DNA from: Saccharicrinis aurantiacus
GTDB taxonomy: Bacteria; Bacteroidota; Bacteroidia; Bacteroidales; Marinilabiliaceae
Reading direction: 5' to 3'
Length of the DNA stretch: 64,000 nucleotides
Assembly: GCF_001660705.2 (NCBI RefSeq)
Contig: NZ_LYBV02000026.1
Location: 186,001-250,000, forward strand
Below, piece after piece: positions 1 to 8,630 of this stretch. The translations under genes were made by a program, and so were the position numbers. Below the pieces are notes generated by a model. It made no database searches, had not been told where the DNA came from, and saw only the letters and a program-made list of their open reading frames with translations. Numbering within the stretch: position 1 is the first letter of the stretch; each line of letters starts with the position of its first letter.

Positions 1-1475
1 TATACGCTGTTGGTTATATTTGAGTTATTCATTGTGGCACCTGTAATAGGAGGTGATATGTAAAGCCCTTCAAGTTCTCTAGCAATTAGCTGTTGTATAT
101 CTACATTAGCATCAGTAGTTGTTAGCGTTCCGTTTAACAATAAGTTAGCATTTCCGATATTTTCATCGATTGATGAACCAAGTGTTAATTCTTTTGCTAC
201 AGTAATGCTAGCTCCGCTTGTTACTGTAAGTGCCGCACCTGCATCTATTTTTAAGTTTCTAACATAATGGCTACCGCTACTAACTTCGGGATTGTTCGTA
301 GTAAGCGGAATATGTACACTAATCCCCTCTGCAAATGTTCCTGTCCAATTATCGTCATCTGAAATATCGCTTGAAACCGATCCATTCCATGTAACAAGGC
401 CATCTGTGGTAAAATAAGAACTAAGCCAAGCTGTTTCACCACCACCTGTAATACCCTTTAAGGGAGCAATTGTGGTTGTTATTTTTTCATATTGAGGTAA
501 TGTGCTGGTTGGAGTTATTGTAATAGTTGTTTTGTCGTTACTGACTACAGCTGTATATGGAATATCGATACCTTCGTTCTGTAAAGTGATTAGTGAACCT
601 AAATCAGCATCAGTTAAATCAGTACCATCGGTTTTTTGCACTCCTTCACTGTAAATTATGCTTACAATGCTATATACGCTAATCCCATCCGATTTATCTT
701 CAGGACTGAATGTGGCTGTAGGCATTAAAGTCTCCGTAGTAAAATTCCAATCACTTGGATCGGAAATACCACCAAAAGCTACATCATTTGTATTTAGTAT
801 ATATCCGTTTTCTATCACCACATAGTAATCGGTATTGTATTCGAAGTTGGGCGGGTTTATAGTTACCGTATTTCCAGAAACCTGTACAGCATTATTACTA
901 GTTGTAAAAGTAGTAAAATCACTATCGTCGCTAGTATATCTAATGTGGATTGATCCTGAAGTCCCTTTTTTGATTTCTTCATTGAATTCAATTTCAAGAC
1001 TTTGGTTTATTAGAACTCCAGTTGTATTTGGTATTGGGTTATATGAGATGATTGAAGGTGGTGGTAGTGAAGCTTCGGTTGTAAATATCCAATAATTATC
1101 GTCCCAAATTTCATCAAAATCAACATCATTTATTAATATATATCCAGTGCTGTGATAAACTGAGTATAATTTATTGTTTTTAAGACTGAATGTTGATAAG
1201 TCAATTGTTAGTAGGTTATCTTCAAATTGCATTTCGGGATCATCTAAACTAATGACATGAAAATCTTCGTCAGATTCTATGGTGAATTCAAAATTTCCTC
1301 TTCGGTCTCTCTCTAATACAATATCATCAACATCATTAAAAGATATTGTTAAGATGGGGTTTATAGTTACATCAGTAGCTCCTATGGCAGGATTGTATAC
1401 TTGCCCCCCAGCACTTTCACTAATAAATAATATTAATAAGGCAACTAGAATCTTTAAATACGTCTTAGTCTTCAT
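1..1475 (-). CDS. Secreted Ig-like repeat protein (C-terminus outside the window)
   Basis: An open frame of about 491 codons runs leftward from the ATG at 1475 and leaves the window without a stop. The N-terminus is a signal peptide (charged MKTKTYLK, hydrophobic LVALLILF). Then come about three repeated beta-rich blocks, each starting with an 'SYNPIPNTTGV'- or 'TFSPEDKSDGI'-like edge and ending in 'WNFTTE' or 'YWIFTTE'. This is the pattern of Big_5/SbsA-type bacterial Ig-like domains. After the last block the sequence changes to 'WNGSVSSDISDDDNWTG', typical of large T9SS-exported Bacteroidota surface proteins. Substrate and role are not visible. A T9SS tail would lie beyond the window. Confidence 0.75.
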   Translation of the reverse strand, partial: MKTKTYLKILVALLILFISESAGGQVYNPAIGATDVTINPILTISFNDVDDIVLERDRRGNFEFTIESDEDFHVISLDDPEMQFEDNLLTIDLSTFSLKNNKLYSVYHSTGYILINDVDFDEIWDDNYWIFTTEASLPPPSIISYNPIPNTTGVLINQSLEIEFNEEIKKGTSGSIHIRYTSDDSDFTTFTTSNNAVQVSGNTVTINPPNFEYNTDYYVVIENGYILNTNDVAFGGISDPSDWNFTTETLMPTATFSPEDKSDGISVYSIVSIIYSEGVQKTDGTDLTDADLGSLITLQNEGIDIPYTAVVSNDKTTITITPTSTLPQYEKITTTIAPLKGITGGGETAWLSSYFTTDGLVTWNGSVSSDISDDDNWTGTFAEGISVHIPLTTNNPEVSSGSHYVRNLKIDAGAALTVTSGASITVAKELTLGSSIDENIGNANLLLNGTLTTTDANVDIQQLIARELEGLYISPPITGATMNNSNITNSV

Positions 1476-1524
1476 ATAACCAATGGTTGAATTTGTGTTT
1501 TTATTAGTAGGTTTAGTTTTTATA

Positions 1525-2241
1525 TTATAATAAGGTGAGTTTGGCTAGATAATCGTAATGAGGGCCGTCTGCAATCTTCTCAATTGCAAACCCATTCTGC
1601 TTTGCATGAAATTTTAATGATTCATCATCAATAAAAAGCCACTTAAAAGATTCACCTTCAGTATTCTTATATTTCATCTTGTACGCAACTTCTCCATAAT
1701 AGTTATCATTAAGATTGATAAGCATACTCCCATCATCATCTTCAAATAGATAACGTAGGTCGCTACTGTCTATTATTACTGATCCTATGGGAGATAGTAG
1801 CTCTTTGCATTTGTCAAAAAATATTTTTAAGCCATCAATATCTCCTGCTATACCAATTCCATTCATTAGCATTAGTATGGTATCGTATTTAGTATCTGTT
1901 GGTAGCTGAAAAAAATCGTTATGAATAATATTTTTAATACCTCGTTGTTGCATTACTCTGCATGCATTCTCACTTATTTCATTGGCAGTAACGTCTTTGT
2001 TTATTTGCTGTAAATATAGTGCATGGCTTCCTGCTCCAGCTCCAACATCAAGAATCTTCCCCTTGCTAATAGTCAGTGCTTTCTTTTCAATATCAGGCAT
2101 TTGGTTGAATGGTCGAAATAAATATTCAACAGGTAAAATATCGTCCTCAGTAATATTTGATTGTACAATTATTTCTGCATTTTTTGTTCCTGAAATGTAA
2201 TCAAGGCAAGCGGTTCCCAAGGGATCTTTTTGAACACCCAT
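1525..2241 (-). CDS. Class I SAM-dependent methyltransferase
   Basis: The 238-residue protein has the Rossmann methyltransferase motif I 'ILDVGAGAGSHALYL' (D65-G67-G69-G71), an acidic residue after strand 2 (NEIS), and motif II/III regions 'YDTILMLMNGIG' and 'LLSPIGSVIIDSSD'. This matches the Methyltransf_25/Methyltransf_11 type, which transfers a methyl group from S-adenosylmethionine to a small molecule or macromolecule. No substrate domain is recognisable. There is no signal peptide, so it is cytoplasmic. It is divergent from the Dus-like gene and only about 50 bp separate the two starts. The general fold is secure; the substrate is unknown. Confidence 0.8.
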   Translation of the reverse strand: MGVQKDPLGTACLDYISGTKNAEIIVQSNITEDDILPVEYLFRPFNQMPDIEKKALTISKGKILDVGAGAGSHALYLQQINKDVTANEISENACRVMQQRGIKNIIHNDFFQLPTDTKYDTILMLMNGIGIAGDIDGLKIFFDKCKELLSPIGSVIIDSSDLRYLFEDDDGSMLINLNDNYYGEVAYKMKYKNTEGESFKWLFIDDESLKFHAKQNGFAIEKIADGPHYDYLAKLTLL

Positions 2242-2294
2242 ATTTTAACTATAATTTAATGCTAATTTTGAAGTGTCAAAAATAAAAAAATACT

Positions 2295-3212
2295 ATGATT
2301 TATCTAGCTCCTTTACAGTCTTATACCAATTTATTTTACATAAAAGCTTTTAGTAGTCATATTGGAGGTGTGGATAAATATTTCACACCGTTTTATCGTG
2401 TTGCCAAGGATGGGACTTATAGTGTTGAAAAAGAGTTGTTAGCAGAGGAAGGTGTGCGCATTGTTCCTCAAGTGTTATGTAATACAGCCAAAGATTTGAA
2501 TAGTTTTGCCAAGTGTATGATTACCAGAAATTTTGACGAAGTTAATTTAAATATGGGTTGTCCATTTCCGATGGTGGTGAATAAGTGCCTAGGAAGTGGT
2601 ATTTTACCTCATCCTGATTTGGTTGATGAAATGCTTTCTGGCTACTTTAAAGAAGGTTTTGATATTAAACTATCTGTTAAATTACGCTTGGGAAAAATAG
2701 ATGCATCTGAGTTTAATAAAATATTAGAAACGCTTAATAAATATCCAATAAGTGAGCTTATTATCCATCCTCGTTTGGGGTTTCAAAAGTATTCGGGCAC
2801 GCCTGATTGGGATACATTTGAGGAGTTCAAAGATCAATTTAATTTTCCCGTTATCGGAAATGGTGACCTATTATCAAACACCGATGTTGAGAATAAATCA
2901 TCAGAACATGCTTGGGTAAATGGTTGGATGATAGGAAGAGGACTTTTAAGAAATCCTTTCTTATTGCAAGGAGTAGAATATGGAACGTTGGATTTTTATT
3001 TGAAGATGATGGAGTTTCATAAAAGTTTTAGCGATGTCATTAAAAGTTTAGATGATGTGAAAAAACTAAACTTACTGAAAGTGTTTTGGGAATATCCTTT
3101 AGCGGATACAGTTGAGGGAAAGCGTCTGTATCGTAAGCTTCGCAAGTTAGGGTCTTACTCAGATTATTCAGAGTGGCTCACCAAGTTTAAAAGTCAATTT
3201 ATTTTAGGGTAA
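2295..3212 (+). CDS. tRNA-dihydrouridine synthase-like flavoprotein, catalytic Cys position is Gly
   Basis: A 305-residue TIM-barrel protein of the Dus family (FMN-dependent reduction of uridine in tRNA). It starts 'MIYLAPLQSYTN' and carries the family motif 'NLNMGCP' (C89-P90) and the FMN-binding 'VIGNGD' and 'GRGLLRNPF' segments. Aligned without gaps to E. coli DusA from NLNxGCP onward, the catalytic cysteine of 'GACL' falls on Gly102 in 'GSGIL'. The nearest cysteine is C98. Similar Gly-containing homologues are, as I recall, common in Bacteroidota, so this may be a functional variant. A TAATTTTG -7-like box lies at 2263-2270. The 3' end overlaps the convergent PfkB gene by 14 bp. Confidence 0.85.
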   Translation: MIYLAPLQSYTNLFYIKAFSSHIGGVDKYFTPFYRVAKDGTYSVEKELLAEEGVRIVPQVLCNTAKDLNSFAKCMITRNFDEVNLNMGCPFPMVVNKCLGSGILPHPDLVDEMLSGYFKEGFDIKLSVKLRLGKIDASEFNKILETLNKYPISELIIHPRLGFQKYSGTPDWDTFEEFKDQFNFPVIGNGDLLSNTDVENKSSEHAWVNGWMIGRGLLRNPFLLQGVEYGTLDFYLKMMEFHKSFSDVIKSLDDVKKLNLLKVFWEYPLADTVEGKRLYRKLRKLGSYSDYSEWLTKFKSQFILG

Positions 3213-4107
3213 ATCCTATCGGAATATAATTGTCCATACTCATGCAAACCGCAGAAGAAAATTGTTTGGCATTGCTGATGATGTAATCTACTTGCTTATC
3301 GTTTATAGTTGATATATTGTTCTTTAGGAGTCCAAGTTGAATGATGCTATAAATAATACCTGCATTAAAGTTATCGCCAGCACCAATTGTACTTATTGGG
3401 GTTATTTTATCGCTTAAGTAGCTTTTGCTATTGTCATTGAAAATAGCATCAATACCTAAAGCATTTTTAGTATAAATAAATAAGTGGCAATTAGGATTGG
3501 TATTTTGGTGAGACTCTATAATATCTCTGGCATTGAGGATATTTAGAAAGTCTTCGTTGCTTCCCCTAATTATATCTGCCGATAATAAGTTTTCTTTTAC
3601 AAACAGAATTCTTTCTGAGTCATTGGCACCATCTTTTTGTCGGTAGTTGGGATCGTACATAATAGTTGCCCCTGCACTTTTGGCCCTGTTTATAATACTT
3701 TTAACTTGTTTTCGTATGTTTTTATCTATGGCATATGAAGACCCATAAAGTAAAATATCACCCTCTCTGAAGTCAGGCAATTCAATATCTAATCTAGTTT
3801 TAGGATAATTTTTGTAAAACTCATAGCTAGCATCATTATTCTCATTTAAAAATGCCATGGCTACTGCAGATTGGCCATTGTTATGCTGTTGAATATATTG
3901 AGTAGAAACGCCATTTTTATTTAAAAAGGAAATGATAATTTCTGAGATATTATCATTTCCTAATTCTGATATAAAATATGTTTCTACGCCCATGCGAGCT
4001 AAGGAGATCATACTATTTAAAACAGAGCCTCCAGGCTTTGCAGCTTGTGGAGTTCCGTCTTTAAAAATAATATCATAAACTGTTTCGCCTAGCCCAAATA
4101 CACGCAT
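3199..4107 (-). CDS. PfkB-family sugar kinase (fructokinase/ribokinase-like)
   Basis: A 302-residue ribokinase-fold protein. The N-terminal 'PGGSVLNSMISLARMG' is the substrate-side glycine motif, and 'IGAGDNFNAG' near residue 241-250 is PfkB signature 2, with D245 as the catalytic base and the anion hole around it. It should phosphorylate a sugar or nucleoside with ATP in the cytoplasm. The architecture is closest to bacterial fructokinases, but specificity cannot be read from sequence alone. It sits 5 bp downstream of the isochorismatase-like gene and probably shares its transcript, along with the MBL gene further upstream. Confidence 0.85.
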   Translation of the reverse strand: MRVFGLGETVYDIIFKDGTPQAAKPGGSVLNSMISLARMGVETYFISELGNDNISEIIISFLNKNGVSTQYIQQHNNGQSAVAMAFLNENNDASYEFYKNYPKTRLDIELPDFREGDILLYGSSYAIDKNIRKQVKSIINRAKSAGATIMYDPNYRQKDGANDSERILFVKENLLSADIIRGSNEDFLNILNARDIIESHQNTNPNCHLFIYTKNALGIDAIFNDNSKSYLSDKITPISTIGAGDNFNAGIIYSIIQLGLLKNNISTINDKQVDYIISNAKQFSSAVCMSMDNYIPIGFTLK

Positions 4108-4112
4108 GGTTT

Positions 4113-4652
4113 TTATTTAATTAGTTTTGATATTGTTTTGAAAGTATCACTTCCGGCAGCACGGCACAATTCAAAAAGAATCGATTCGGTGCTTGATACA
4201 ATAATACCTTCTTGAAGCATTCTGTTAATTGCAATTCTTTTATTGTCGGGATTACGCGAGCCTATGCAGTCTTCTATAATAATTGGCTGAAAGCCATTTT
4301 CTTTTAGGTCAATCGCAGTTTGTAGGAGGCAAATATGCGCTTCAATTCCGAATAGAATTACAAAAGGAGCTTCTTTATTAAAGTCAGCTTTAAAAGGAGC
4401 GTCATCATAACAACTAAAAGCTGTTTTTTCATAACTATCACAATTGGCTAGGCGTGTTGCTAACGATTCAATGGTATTGCCTAAGCCTTTTTTATATTGT
4501 TCGGTAACTTTAATGGGTACACCAAGTGCTATGAGCCCATCAATTAATATTTCAGTATTTTTCTGAAGTACATTGTTTTCATGTATATGAGGGAACAATC
4601 TTTCTTGAATATCAACAGCGATAGCTTGTGTTTTGTCTTTTAAAATTCTCAT
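4113..4652 (-). CDS. Isochorismatase-family cysteine hydrolase (YcaC-like)
   Basis: A 179-residue single-domain hydrolase of the isochorismatase/nicotinamidase superfamily. The triad can be placed: D14 in 'IAVDIQERLF', K76 in 'YEKTAFS', and C108 in 'GIEAHICLLQTA', the hallmark 'GxEaHvCv' loop. The short N-terminus and lack of metal-binding histidines fit the YcaC-like hydrolase group rather than nicotinamidases. The substrate is unknown, probably an amide or ester. It lies between a PfkB kinase (5 bp downstream) and the MBL gene (45 bp upstream) in a leftward cluster. Confidence 0.85.
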   Translation of the reverse strand: MRILKDKTQAIAVDIQERLFPHIHENNVLQKNTEILIDGLIALGVPIKVTEQYKKGLGNTIESLATRLANCDSYEKTAFSCYDDAPFKADFNKEAPFVILFGIEAHICLLQTAIDLKENGFQPIIIEDCIGSRNPDNKRIAINRMLQEGIIVSSTESILFELCRAAGSDTFKTISKLIK

Positions 4653-4697
4653 TAGTATGCTTGTTTATTTGTGCTAATATATAAGTGCTTAGTGTGT

Positions 4698-5456
4698 TTA
4701 TAATTCGATAATCTCGCTGGCATCGTACCTTGAGGTAAGTTTAACGTTGTGCTTACTTGAAAATCGGTCGAAAGCCTTTAATGCGATATCTCCTCTATTA
4801 TTATCTTCTGAAATATGAGATAGTAGAATATATTTGAGTTTATCAGAAGCATGCTGGTCGATCAAATCAGCAGCTTGGTCATTTGATAAGTGCCCGTTTG
4901 ATCCAGAAACACGACTTTTTAAATGAGGAGGATATTTGCCTTTTATAAGCATTTGTTCATCGTAGTTAGATTCTAAGAAAATGCAATCGCATAAGGCAGT
5001 ATGTTGTTTTACATTGTTGCAAGCTTCTCCTATATCTGTAAAAACGCCAATGTTTTTATTGGCAACTTCTACTCTAAAGCTGCAAGGCTCAATAGCATCG
5101 TGTTGTTTTAGAAAACTATGTATTTTAAATGATCCTATCTCTACGGTTTTTCCAGCTTCAAATATTTCTACTGTATTAGGGCGCATCGTAAAAAAGCCGC
5201 GCTCAACAGTTTTACGCGTGAGGTATACTGGAATGTTTAATTTTGAATGTACCATTTTAGCACCTCTGTAATGATCAGAATGCTCGTGAGAAATAAATAA
5301 GGCTTTAAGCTTTGTTGGGCTGAGTCCTTTTTTTTTCATTCGCTCAACTATTTGTCTCCTGCTAATCCCGGCATCAATTATTATGGCTTCATCGCCAGAT
5401 TCTATATAATAACAATTTCCGTTACTACCCGAAGCTAAGGCACATACTTTAATCAT
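4698..5456 (-). CDS. MBL-fold metallohydrolase, WalJ/YycJ-like
   Basis: A 252-residue beta-lactamase-fold protein with the dinuclear metal motif 'SHEHSDHYRGA' (H57-x-H59-x-D61-H62) and the strand 'EAIIIDAGIS' (D28). Its start 'MIKVCALASGSNGNCYYIE' is characteristic of the YycJ/WalJ group, thought to be a DNA 5'-exonuclease-type nuclease. 'FTDIGEACNNV' and 'YILLSHISEDNNRG' supply the remaining metal ligands. It is the first gene of the leftward cluster. A candidate promoter lies just upstream at 5488-5516. Confidence 0.87.
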   Translation of the reverse strand: MIKVCALASGSNGNCYYIESGDEAIIIDAGISRRQIVERMKKKGLSPTKLKALFISHEHSDHYRGAKMVHSKLNIPVYLTRKTVERGFFTMRPNTVEIFEAGKTVEIGSFKIHSFLKQHDAIEPCSFRVEVANKNIGVFTDIGEACNNVKQHTALCDCIFLESNYDEQMLIKGKYPPHLKSRVSGSNGHLSNDQAADLIDQHASDKLKYILLSHISEDNNRGDIALKAFDRFSSKHNVKLTSRYDASEIIEL

Positions 5457-5487
5457 ACAAATGGTAATGTTGTTTTAATATTGCCAA

Positions 5488-5516
5488 CAAAACTAATAAA
5501 TATTACTTCGGATCAA
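5488..5516 (-). promoter_or_regulatory. Candidate Bacteroidota promoter for the WalJ-like gene
   Basis: Read on the minus strand, TTG (5514-5516) is followed after 18 bp by TAGTTTTG (5488-5495), a full match to TAnnTTTG. The predicted start site is about 20-25 bp before the ATG at 5456. Confidence 0.45.
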
Positions 5517-5597
5517 CTATATCTCTAATGGGATTTTGAGCTAGGATGCTTTATGTTTTATTGTTAATGGTATTTGTTATGCGAGTGTAAGTGAAAA

Positions 5598-5629
5598 CGG
5601 AGGTCGGGCATGAAATGCCGAGACCTCCG
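5598..5629. other. G+C-rich hairpin of unknown role
   Basis: Arms CGGAGGTC (5598-5605) and GACCTCCG (5622-5629) pair perfectly. After a small asymmetric bulge, GGCAT (5607-5611) pairs with ATGCC (5615-5619) around a 3-nt loop. No T-run follows on the plus strand, so it does not look like a standard terminator. It stands out in AT-rich surroundings, about 330 bp upstream of hsp20. Confidence 0.6.
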
Positions 5630-5960
5630 ATACACACAGGAATTGTTGGGAGGAAAAAAATTATTGATATCGTATATAGTTTTTTAACTAATGAGTCTTT
5701 TTTCTTCGCAAGCAAAGATGTAGTATTAATACTGCCTCAACGTTACCCCTCTGTTACGAATATCTTAAATAATAAATTCGTGTAATTTGTTTGGATGTGA
5801 CATAATGACTTGCGAAATGGATTTTACAGGTCATTGTGTCATATGTATTGTGTCTAGATATGTCAATTTTACATAAATATGATGTTGGTACGGCAATTGA
5901 AATAAATGAAGCAACAACATATTCAAATAAGTAAAAATTAAATAATAGGAGATTTTAGAG

Positions 5961-6395
5961 ATGACACTAATTACAAGAAAACAAAGAGGACTAGATTCAA
6001 AGTTAAATGAATTTATGGGTGGAGATTTTTTTATGACTCCACAAGGTATGTATTCAGGAAATAAAAGCGTACCAGCTGCTAATATTTATGAGGATGAAAA
6101 TTCTTATAGTATTGAGTTAGCCGCTCCTGGTCTTAAAAAGGAAGATTTCAGTATTGAGTTTAATAATGGATTGCTTAGTATTTCGGCTTCTGTTGAAGAG
6201 AATACTCAAGAAGGAAGAAAGCAGACCTTAAGAGAATTTAATTATTCTAGCTTTAAAAAGAGCTTTAAAGTTGCCAAACAAAAGGTAGATGATTCAAGCA
6301 TTGAGGCAGAATATTTAAATGGAGTTTTATCAGTTTTACTTCCAAAAAAAGAAGAAGCAAAAATGAAACCTAAAAGAGTTATTGAGATTAAATAA
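5961..6395 (+). CDS. Small heat-shock protein, Hsp20/alpha-crystallin family
   Basis: A 144-residue ATP-independent chaperone that holds unfolding proteins in the cytoplasm. The alpha-crystallin domain spans about residues 35-140 and includes 'SIELAAPGLKKEDFSIEF', 'NNGLLSIS', 'YSSFKKSFKV' and the diagnostic 'AEYLNGVLSVLLPK' (A-x-x-x-n-G-v-L). It ends with a basic tail containing the IxI-like 'VIEIK'. A purine-rich ribosome-binding site (AGGAGA) precedes the ATG, and a strong terminator follows, so it is monocistronic. Heat or stress induction is likely but the operator is not visible. Confidence 0.95.
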   Translation: MTLITRKQRGLDSKLNEFMGGDFFMTPQGMYSGNKSVPAANIYEDENSYSIELAAPGLKKEDFSIEFNNGLLSISASVEENTQEGRKQTLREFNYSSFKKSFKVAKQKVDDSSIEAEYLNGVLSVLLPKKEEAKMKPKRVIEIK

Positions 6396-6424
6396 GGTTT
6401 GTTTGTATTAGTTTGAGAAAAGTT

Positions 6425-6456
6425 AGCCAACCGATTTAGTTCGGTTGGCTTTTTTT
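6425..6456 (+). terminator. Intrinsic terminator after hsp20
   Basis: The 10-bp stem AGCCAACCGA / TCGGTTGGCT has a 6-nt loop and runs directly into a T-run. Confidence 0.9.
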
Positions 6457-6486
6457 ATGATTCAAAAATAAAAATCGTAAACTTAA

Positions 6487-7290
6487 CTAGTTCAGAATAT
6501 ATTGCTCAACAACCTCAGCAACACCATCATCGTTGTTCGAAGATACAATCGCATCCCCTTTATCTCTTAATTCGGGTGTTACATTATCTACCCAAACACC
6601 TAAGCCAGCATATTCAACCATAGTTAAATCATTACCAGCATTTCCTACTGCAATAATTTCCTCTTGTTTAATATTTAGGCGTTCGCCTAAGCGTTGAATA
6701 CTTGCTGCTTTATCAATGCCTTTGGGCATTACTTCTAAAAAGAAAGGTTTTGAAATAGCCACACTCAAATCTGTTTTATCAGCTTTTAAAAGAGGTTCTA
6801 TATTCTTTAGTTTAATAGGGTCTTCTAATAAAATACACTTTACAGCGGGTTCTTGCACTTCAGCTTTAAAACTTGGCACCTTATTAATAGGCATCCCTGT
6901 TAAATTTTTCTCAACATCAATATATTCCGATTCTGTTTCGGTTAATATTTCGTTGTTCTTATATGTTAGTATATGTAAGTTATTGTTCTTGCTATAATCG
7001 TACAGGTCGTGTATTTCTTGCTTGTTAAGGGTTTGTTCAAAAATAGATTGCCCATTTTTTATATCAGTAATAATAGCACCATTGTATGAGATGATGTATG
7101 AACTGTATTTAGCCAACTCTAATTCTTCGGCATATTGCATCATAGCCTGAGTCGGACGTCCTGAAGCCAATACAACAAATACACCTTGCTCTTGGGCTTT
7201 CATTAAACATTGCTTATTGCGCTCTGAAATACTATAATCGTCTCTTAATAAGGTGTCATCTAAATCTAACACCAACATTTTATATTGCAT
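6487..7290 (-). CDS. Cof-type HAD-superfamily phosphatase
   Basis: A 267-residue HAD-IIB (Cof) hydrolase that dephosphorylates sugar phosphates or similar metabolites. Motif I is 'LVLDLDDTLL' (nucleophile D9, D11), motif II 'VLASGRP', motif III a lysine around 'PKGIDKAASI', and motif IV 'VGNAGNDLTM'. A large cap lies between motifs II and III, as in YidA/Cof. I chose the ATG at 7290. An upstream TTG at 7314 would add eight residues without family support. It is divergent from the SpoU gene. Confidence 0.88.
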   Translation of the reverse strand: MQYKMLVLDLDDTLLRDDYSISERNKQCLMKAQEQGVFVVLASGRPTQAMMQYAEELELAKYSSYIISYNGAIITDIKNGQSIFEQTLNKQEIHDLYDYSKNNNLHILTYKNNEILTETESEYIDVEKNLTGMPINKVPSFKAEVQEPAVKCILLEDPIKLKNIEPLLKADKTDLSVAISKPFFLEVMPKGIDKAASIQRLGERLNIKQEEIIAVGNAGNDLTMVEYAGLGVWVDNVTPELRDKGDAIVSSNNDDGVAEVVEQYILN

Positions 7291-7429
7291 ATCATCAAAA
7301 TTTTGGAGCGACAAAAATATAAAACTTTGAGCAATGCTATTATAATTAGAAGGTTATGTTTTGTTAAAAGAGGCTATAATAAACCCTGTTTCTTTTTTTA
7401 CCTTTGCGAAATCTAAAAATAAAGTATTG

Positions 7430-7894
7430 ATGATTGATAATTTAGAACAAGGGTATTTTGGCATTGGAATTCAGAACGGGAAAACACCTGAAAATTTAGG
7501 CGTTTTATGGCGTTCGGCTCAGAATATGGGGGCAAGTTTTATTTTTACCATTGGTAATAGGTATGCGAAACAGGCGTGCGATACACATAAAGCGGTTGGA
7601 GCCATGCCTTATTTTCATTACGATACTTTTGATGAGTTTTATAAACATCTGCCTAAAAGTGCCATGTTAGTTGGGGTAGAGCTTGATGAAGCTTCGGTTG
7701 AGTTAGAAACTTTTGTGCATCCGCGCAGATGTGTTTATTTGTTAGGAGCTGAAGATCACGGTTTATCTAAATTAGCCATTGAAAAATCGCATCATTTAGT
7801 AAAATTTGATACGCCCTTGAGTTTAAATGTATCTGTAGCAGGAAGTATTGTAATGTACGATAGAAGAGCCAAATTGAAATTACAAGTCAAGTAG
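7430..7894 (+). CDS. SpoU/TrmH-family RNA 2'-O-methyltransferase
   Basis: A 154-residue SPOUT methyltransferase that methylates a ribose 2'-OH in tRNA or rRNA using SAM. All three SpoU motifs are visible: motif 1 'KTPENLGVLWRSAQNMGA' (N and R conserved), motif 2 'VYLLGAEDHGLS', and motif 3 'LSLNVSVAGSIVMYD', which form the knotted SAM site. The start at ATG 7430 gives 'MIDNLEQGYFGIGIQ', matching the usual beginning of short TrmH-like proteins. The frame is open upstream to a TTG at 7361, which is less likely. The target nucleotide is unknown. Confidence 0.85.
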   Translation: MIDNLEQGYFGIGIQNGKTPENLGVLWRSAQNMGASFIFTIGNRYAKQACDTHKAVGAMPYFHYDTFDEFYKHLPKSAMLVGVELDEASVELETFVHPRRCVYLLGAEDHGLSKLAIEKSHHLVKFDTPLSLNVSVAGSIVMYDRRAKLKLQVK

Positions 7895-7907
7895 CGATTA
7901 TTGGATT

Positions 7908-8447
7908 TTAATCTTTACTTAATTCTAATAGTTGTAAGCAAGTTTGCCAGTTACGCGTTGTAGTACTTGTTTTTAATTGCTTTTCGAAGAAATTATTGCC
8001 CATTTTAGATTTGTGGTAAGCGGTATGACAAAATAGATAAATGGCTTTTGGAGCTACGTGAAATTGATCGGGATTAAAATTGAAAGTATCTAGTTTTTCT
8101 TTTGTTGCGGAGTCTATTTTACCTTTCGAGAAGGTGATTAAATGCTTTTTAAGATCTTCATGAATCAAATAGGGGTATTGATCAATTGTTTCTTTTAATT
8201 CCGAATGGCGCATTACTATTGTAGGAACTTCAAAATCATAGTGGTTTTTAATTACAGTCTCTATTTTTAATTCAAGTTCAGAATTCGTAAGATCTTCTAG
8301 AATACTAAAAATAACATTACCACTTTGTATATAGCTTGTAACATTAATGAGATCGTTGCTACTTAGCAGCGTTTTAAGGTCGGCCATTAGTATCTTTTTA
8401 TGACCTCCTACATTAATACCTCTTAACAGAGCTATGTATTTTTCCAT
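7908..8447 (-). CDS. DUF1697 family protein
   Basis: A 179-residue protein starting 'MEKYIALLRGINVGGHKKI', the signature of DUF1697, followed by 'MADLKTLL', 'VTSYIQSGNVIF' and a C-terminal 'ATTRNWQT'-like block (here 'TSTTTRNWQTC'). The family is widespread and structurally characterised, but its biochemical function is unknown. I chose the ATG at 8447, with AGG a few bases upstream. An alternative ATG at 8465 adds six residues. It converges on the SpoU gene with a 13-bp gap. Confidence 0.88.
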   Translation of the reverse strand: MEKYIALLRGINVGGHKKILMADLKTLLSSNDLINVTSYIQSGNVIFSILEDLTNSELELKIETVIKNHYDFEVPTIVMRHSELKETIDQYPYLIHEDLKKHLITFSKGKIDSATKEKLDTFNFNPDQFHVAPKAIYLFCHTAYHKSKMGNNFFEKQLKTSTTTRNWQTCLQLLELSKD

Positions 8448-8630
8448 TTTATACCTGTTATCCATTTGTATATAAAGGTAGGTTTTTATAGAATATTAAA
8501 TGCACATCTTTTTATTGGTAGATAATTAAAGCCTTTTTGTAGATGAATTTTCTTGATTGGTCGTGTTTTATTATTCATCCTAGCTATTATCTGTATTATT
8601 GTATTTCAGAGCTATAATCTAAACGAAAAA

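Larger units (their letters stand above)
5457..5960. other. Gene-free stretch of 504 bp
   Basis: This lies between the divergent WalJ-like and Hsp20 genes. It holds the candidate leftward promoter and a strong G+C-rich hairpin at 5598-5629. A 64-codon frame over the hairpin is not convincing. The remainder is AT-rich and should contain the Hsp20 promoter, which I could not place. Confidence 0.5.

Noticed and set aside
5591-5785. 64-codon frame in the hsp20 upstream gap
   Set aside because: It overlaps the strong hairpin, has no recognisable domain and no clear ribosome-binding site.
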